This document shows, in pieces, positions 60,349 through 64,000 of a stretch of 64,000 bases of DNA. Made by a program: the position numbers and the translations under genes. The notes under the pieces were generated by a model, which was not told where the DNA came from, searched no databases, and saw nothing but the letters and a program-made list of their open reading frames with translations. Within the stretch, counting starts at the first letter, position 1. Each line of letters starts with the position of its first letter. Source of the DNA: Geosiphon pyriformis (taxonomy: Eukaryota > Glomeromycota > Glomeromycetes > Archaeosporales > Geosiphonaceae); contig JAAOMT010000557.1 in the NCBI GenBank assembly GCA_016748015.1, positions 145,494-209,493 of the forward strand, given 5' to 3'.

Positions 60349-60453
60349 ACCACCAAGAAATCAAACAGAAAGCTCAAACCAGGCAGGAACTAGACCACAC
60401 AGGTCCAACCATTTTTACTACTTGAAGGTTTTCCAATCAAAAATAGCTCCATT

Positions 60454-62697
60454 TCAGTCAAGCAGCTGTTCTACGAAGACAATTCCATAATGCCGAAGTG
60501 AAAAGACACACTTAAAATAGGTTAATTCACCAAGAACACTAAACATAAGAGTTCCATCTTGATGACGAAAAACATCAGTCAGAAAGCCACTCAAGGACAA
60601 ATCACTTCCAGAGAAAATGCACACCATACTAGCTAGAAAATTATTCAGAGGATTGACCTTGACACAAACCGGGTACTGCAAAAGATGAAGTGGACACCAG
60701 CAGAGAACCTGAAGATTATGTAACCAGTAAGAGAATAGATAACCCAAAATACCAACAGAGTTTGCAAAAGAAATAACTGAGGCCAATTTATTCTCAGCCT
60801 GAATCTGTTCAAAAGTCTTCAAACTGTACAGAAAAAGATGATGAATTGTATCACTAAGGAAGTCATATGGCAGGTCAGACTTAGATTTCAAGCTCTTATA
60901 AATCAAGGTGTCTCACTTCTTACAAACACTGATAGAAATATAACTGAATTGTGTCTTATAACCAATGATAAGAAAGAGAACCACCAAAACCAAATAAGAA
61001 AACTGCTTATCAGATACTGCCTTCTTGAGGACCAGATTAGCAAAAAACCAGATATTAGAATGTGCTTTAGCCAAGCTAGGTTTGGAAAGACCCTCAGTCG
61101 ACAAATAAATCCCTAAATAGCAATGCAATTTCTCTTTCTTGGCAATAGAAATAGGTGATCCACTGATTAACAGAGAAGAATCCACAACCTTGCAATTGAT
61201 GAAAATGGCCACAGTCTTATCATTATTAATTGAAATATCATTGATATCAAAAAATTCACTAGCAACATTAAAAATGTGCTGTATAGCATTTCGACTACTA
61301 CCAACCCATATAGTATTATCAACAAAAACACCCACAGCAAAAAAAGAGGAGAGACCAGCCCGAGATTTGGCATGACCACATTCAGAAATAAAGTAAGAAT
61401 TCAAGTTATATTCACACCCATCCACCTGTCTTTTGACCTCACACAGAAGAGAATCATAAAATATGTGCCAAAGAAGCAGTGAAAACATCTCCCCTTGGTC
61501 TAAACCATCGTGCACTTTGTATTTATCCATCAAACCAAAATCTGTCATTACCCTATTGATGCAATCATTATGAATACCACCAAAAAATTTAATAAACCTG
61601 TTACACATCTTTATTCTAACCAAACTGTTATGAAGATGCTCACACCCAACAGAATCATAAGCCTTTTACATGTCCTGCAAAACCAACCAGAGTTTACAAC
61701 TTTTCTCCAAAGCATCTTCAACCACTGAACCAATGGCAAAAATGGGTGACTGTGTCATCATACCCCTTAGGAACAAAAAATTGTCTCCACACAAAACATC
61801 AAAAGTACTACATGCCAATAAGATCCTATCCAAGAGAATTTTGGAAAGAATCTTGTGGGCAGTTTCAATCAAGGCAATAGATCAAGTGTTTATGAGAACT
61901 CCATTTCATTCATATGGCTTAGGAATTATTAATATCCAAGCTTCCTTCTAAGCATTGAGTACTGATTCATGGATTAAACAAGAGTTTATAAGCACCAAAA
62001 GCATATCCAAAATTGATCTATTATAATGTTTTCAGAGTTCATTTGAAATTCCAGAGAGACCAGCAGCTTTACCCTTAGGAAGATCAGAAATCACACTGAG
62101 CAACTTGTTAACACCAACAGAACACATCATGCCAAAAAAAGCACCATCAAAAACATACTCCAGAGGCCAGTATTGGCACAACCATTTATCTAAGATGTCA
62201 GGCATAACCTTGTGCTTTCTGGTCCAACTTTCCATGATCCCATCCACCCTAGATTTAACTAGGCTTGGCTCTAATACCAATTCATTACTTACAACCAGAT
62301 GATCCAGTACCACTTTGTGAAAGAAGTGCTCCAAAACACTTCTGATGGTATAACCCTTATCTGATTCAAAACTTTCCATTCTCTTATTAATAGCTGCTTT
62401 GATACATGCTTTCTCAGTATGCCTGGATTCTAGCAACTTAGAAAAGCAGTAAAATTTCTTTATCTTAGCCAAAGCCGAGCAAATCATGTTGAAATCAGAA
62501 CTTGAAAGAAATAAAGACTTTACCACTAATGCACCATTAGCATCGAGCCCACACCATGTATCCAACAATGAAGCAAATTTCACACTAAAGACCAAATAAG
62601 AAGTCTTAACCAGCTTAGACATCAGCAACTCTAGTCTATAAAACCTTGGTGAAAACCCCATCAAAATTCTTGAACCATTTCTTCCTAAATATCTCAT
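60454..62697 (-). pseudogene. LINE-5 reverse transcriptase and flanks
   Basis: The longest RT fragments in the window. 62032-62697 is the pre-RT part, ending LPKGKAAGLSGISNEL (motif before A). 61666-61872 contains the ETAHKILSKIL block. 60913-61623 (236 residues) holds DQGEMFSLLLWHIFYDSLL (motif B, with Leu for the usual Pro) and FVDNTIWVGSS (motif C, Asn for the second Asp). 60454-60906 is the post-RT region that LINE-A also keeps. Stops separate the pieces. Confidence 0.85.
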
Positions 62698-62899
62698 TAG
62701 CTGAAACAGTTATTATCTTGCACAAAACATTCTACATGATATCCAAATCTGAGAGTTGTACAGTGGCAGCAAACTCATTAGTAAACATTCCAACATTGGC
62801 CAAAGTGGCATCTTTAAAACTTTTCTATTTACTGTTATCAACACCTCTGAAATCAAACTTCCAACAATTCCTATTAGCCTGCCTACAAAGGGAGTTTAA

Positions 62900-63361
62900 C
62901 TAAGTATCTAGCAAACTGCTCAGGCTCACAGAAACAGAAACTGCCCAATGATCAGTGTTGAAATGTTCACTCACATTCACAACATTGTGATCCACTACTG
63001 CATTGACCAAATTAGATAAAACTAGCACAAAATCAATTGTTTTTTTCACACCTCTTGAATTTTCCCATGTAGGACTTTTCACTACTGGGCTACCTAACAG
63101 AGTGAACCAGCCCCAAGTCTAGACATCTTTTAAAACTCATACTCTTATGCAAACCGTCCTCATTAAAATCATCACCCAAAACAATGAAAGAAGATTCATT
63201 AACAGTCTTAGCAATAAGAGAGTTGACTTCATCAGTCTGAGAGAACCAAACCATTAAAGAAGCACCAGCATATAGTCCCAAAATAGACACAGAAAGTTTA
63301 TTCTTGAAAAGCAGTTTAATAGACAAGAGCCAACCAAGCACCTCAGTAACTTTGCACACAT
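62900..63361 (-). pseudogene. LINE-5 endonuclease fragment
   Basis: C-terminal two thirds of the APE endonuclease: LGDDFNEDGLHK (Gly-Asp changed to Asp-Asp, the catalytic Asp region kept), TWENSRGVKKTIDFVLVLSN, and FNTDHWAVSVSVS with the terminal Asp-His intact. Cut at 63361. Confidence 0.75.
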
Positions 63362-63363
63362 CT

Positions 63364-64000
63364 TGTTACCAGTAGAATTTTAGCTATTAATTAGCATAAA
63401 TTTACTTTTATAATTGCTATTATTAATTAGCATACATTATTATTAATTTGATTATCACTTATTATTTAATCAAATTATCAAATATCATTACTCAATCAAT
63501 AATCCGATTTGTACTCTAGAAATTAAGATAATCAAATTACACAATACCCTGAACCTTTTAACATAGTCAAAATTTGCCGAAATTAATGAAAATTTGCTGA
63601 AATAATCAATAGTTCAGTGAAATAACTTGTAAATTTGCCAAAATGTATCTTTAGTTCACCCAAATTGTAGCAAAGAGAAAAGTGCAAGTTCAAAGACTAG
63701 TACTATAACAAGTTGTATAAAAAAAGAGCTTCTTTCTTCAAGGAAATATATTTTCTCATAATATCTTACCATAGTATCTTACTTTAGATATCTTAATTAA
63801 AACAAATCACTTTTTACAAAATCAAATAAAAATTAAATATTTAAAAACCAAATCCTCAAAATTATTACACTTAAAATTCCCTCAAACACAACTAACGTTT
63901 TTAAAATTGATTAGCTACTAATTTCAATAAGCTGTTAGTAACTCCAGGCCTGAATAGAAAACATTTCCCTTGATAAAATCCTATTTCTTTTACATTTCTT
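63364..64000. repeat. Possible LTR of another element, cut by the window edge
   Basis: It begins TGTTACCAGTAG exactly where LINE-5 homology stops. It contains three AAATTTGC-CGAAAT-like words (63574-63640) and a TATA-like GTATAAAAAAAGAGC near 63716. No partner copy is in the window, so strand and family are unknown. Confidence 0.35.

Larger units (their letters stand above)
58806..63361 (-). mobile_element. LINE-5, ORF2 and 3' tail
   Basis: It runs from the 3' tail (58806-58955) to mid-endonuclease, where homology ends at 63361 against a TGTTACC... sequence that looks like an LTR end. ORF1 is outside the window or lost. Confidence 0.85.

Noticed and set aside
1-64000. Alternative genetic code or programmed readthrough to explain the many in-frame stops
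   Set aside because: All three stop codons occur at random positions with frameshifts in the transposons, while the four host genes read cleanly with standard code.

Overview
The window looks like nuclear DNA from an early-diverging fungus, most likely an arbuscular mycorrhizal fungus (Glomeromycotina). The reasons are very high A+T, short spliceosomal introns (about 68-100 bp), a BTB-BACK-TLDc gene of the type expanded in that group, and a genome fragment made almost entirely of decayed retrotransposons. The species is an inference. Only about 6.5 kb (51.7-58.2 kb) holds host genes; nearly everything else is transposon or AT-rich spacer.

Layout: (1) 0.2-2.3 kb, 5'-truncated LINE-A (+). (2) 2.5-3.8 kb and 14.1-15.05 kb, the two halves of an ORF1/gag-only element (-) that carries the LINE 3' tail. 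It is split by (3) 3.8-14.1 kb, Ty3-1 (-), a Ty3/gypsy element with both LTRs and the order gag, protease, zinc-ribbon linker, dUTPase, RT, RNase H, integrase, ORF3. (4) 15.7-26.7 kb, Ty3-2 (-), a related complete element with a 4-bp target duplication, itself hit by a solo LTR (+) at 21.6-22.5 kb. (5) 26.9-29.5 kb, LINE-2 (+), fused abruptly to (6) 29.5-33.4 kb, the 5' part of Ty3-3 (-). (7) 33.4-35.6 kb, AT desert. (8) 35.6-42.2 kb, LINE-3 (-) with a second solo LTR flanked by a perfect 4-bp duplication. (9) 42.9-49.9 kb, LINE-4 (+), the most complete LINE (ORF1 plus APE endonuclease, RT, RNase H and C-terminal zinc domain, TAA-repeat tail). (10) 49.9-51.7 kb, AT desert. (11) 51.7-58.2 kb, gene island: FAM204A-like (+), BTB-BACK-TLDc (-), ALDH7A1-type aldehyde dehydrogenase (+), SLX1 nuclease (-). 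(12) 58.8-63.4 kb, LINE-5 (-), ended by (13) a probable different LTR running off the right edge.

The four host genes are intact once introns are removed; every exon phase closes. They lie as tail-to-tail pairs with a 344-bp head-to-head promoter between the TLDc and ALDH genes. All transposon ORFs are broken by stops and frameshifts. By hand count the gene island has roughly ten times more CpG than the transposons, and LTR pairs differ mainly by transitions, as expected if the repeats were cytosine-methylated and deaminated.

Points most worth a second look: the dUTPase-bearing Ty3 lineage with a conserved ORF3 after integrase; the gag-only element that shares the LINE tail; and the reverse-transcriptase active-site motif, which reads D-N instead of D-D in all five RT copies of two unrelated classes.
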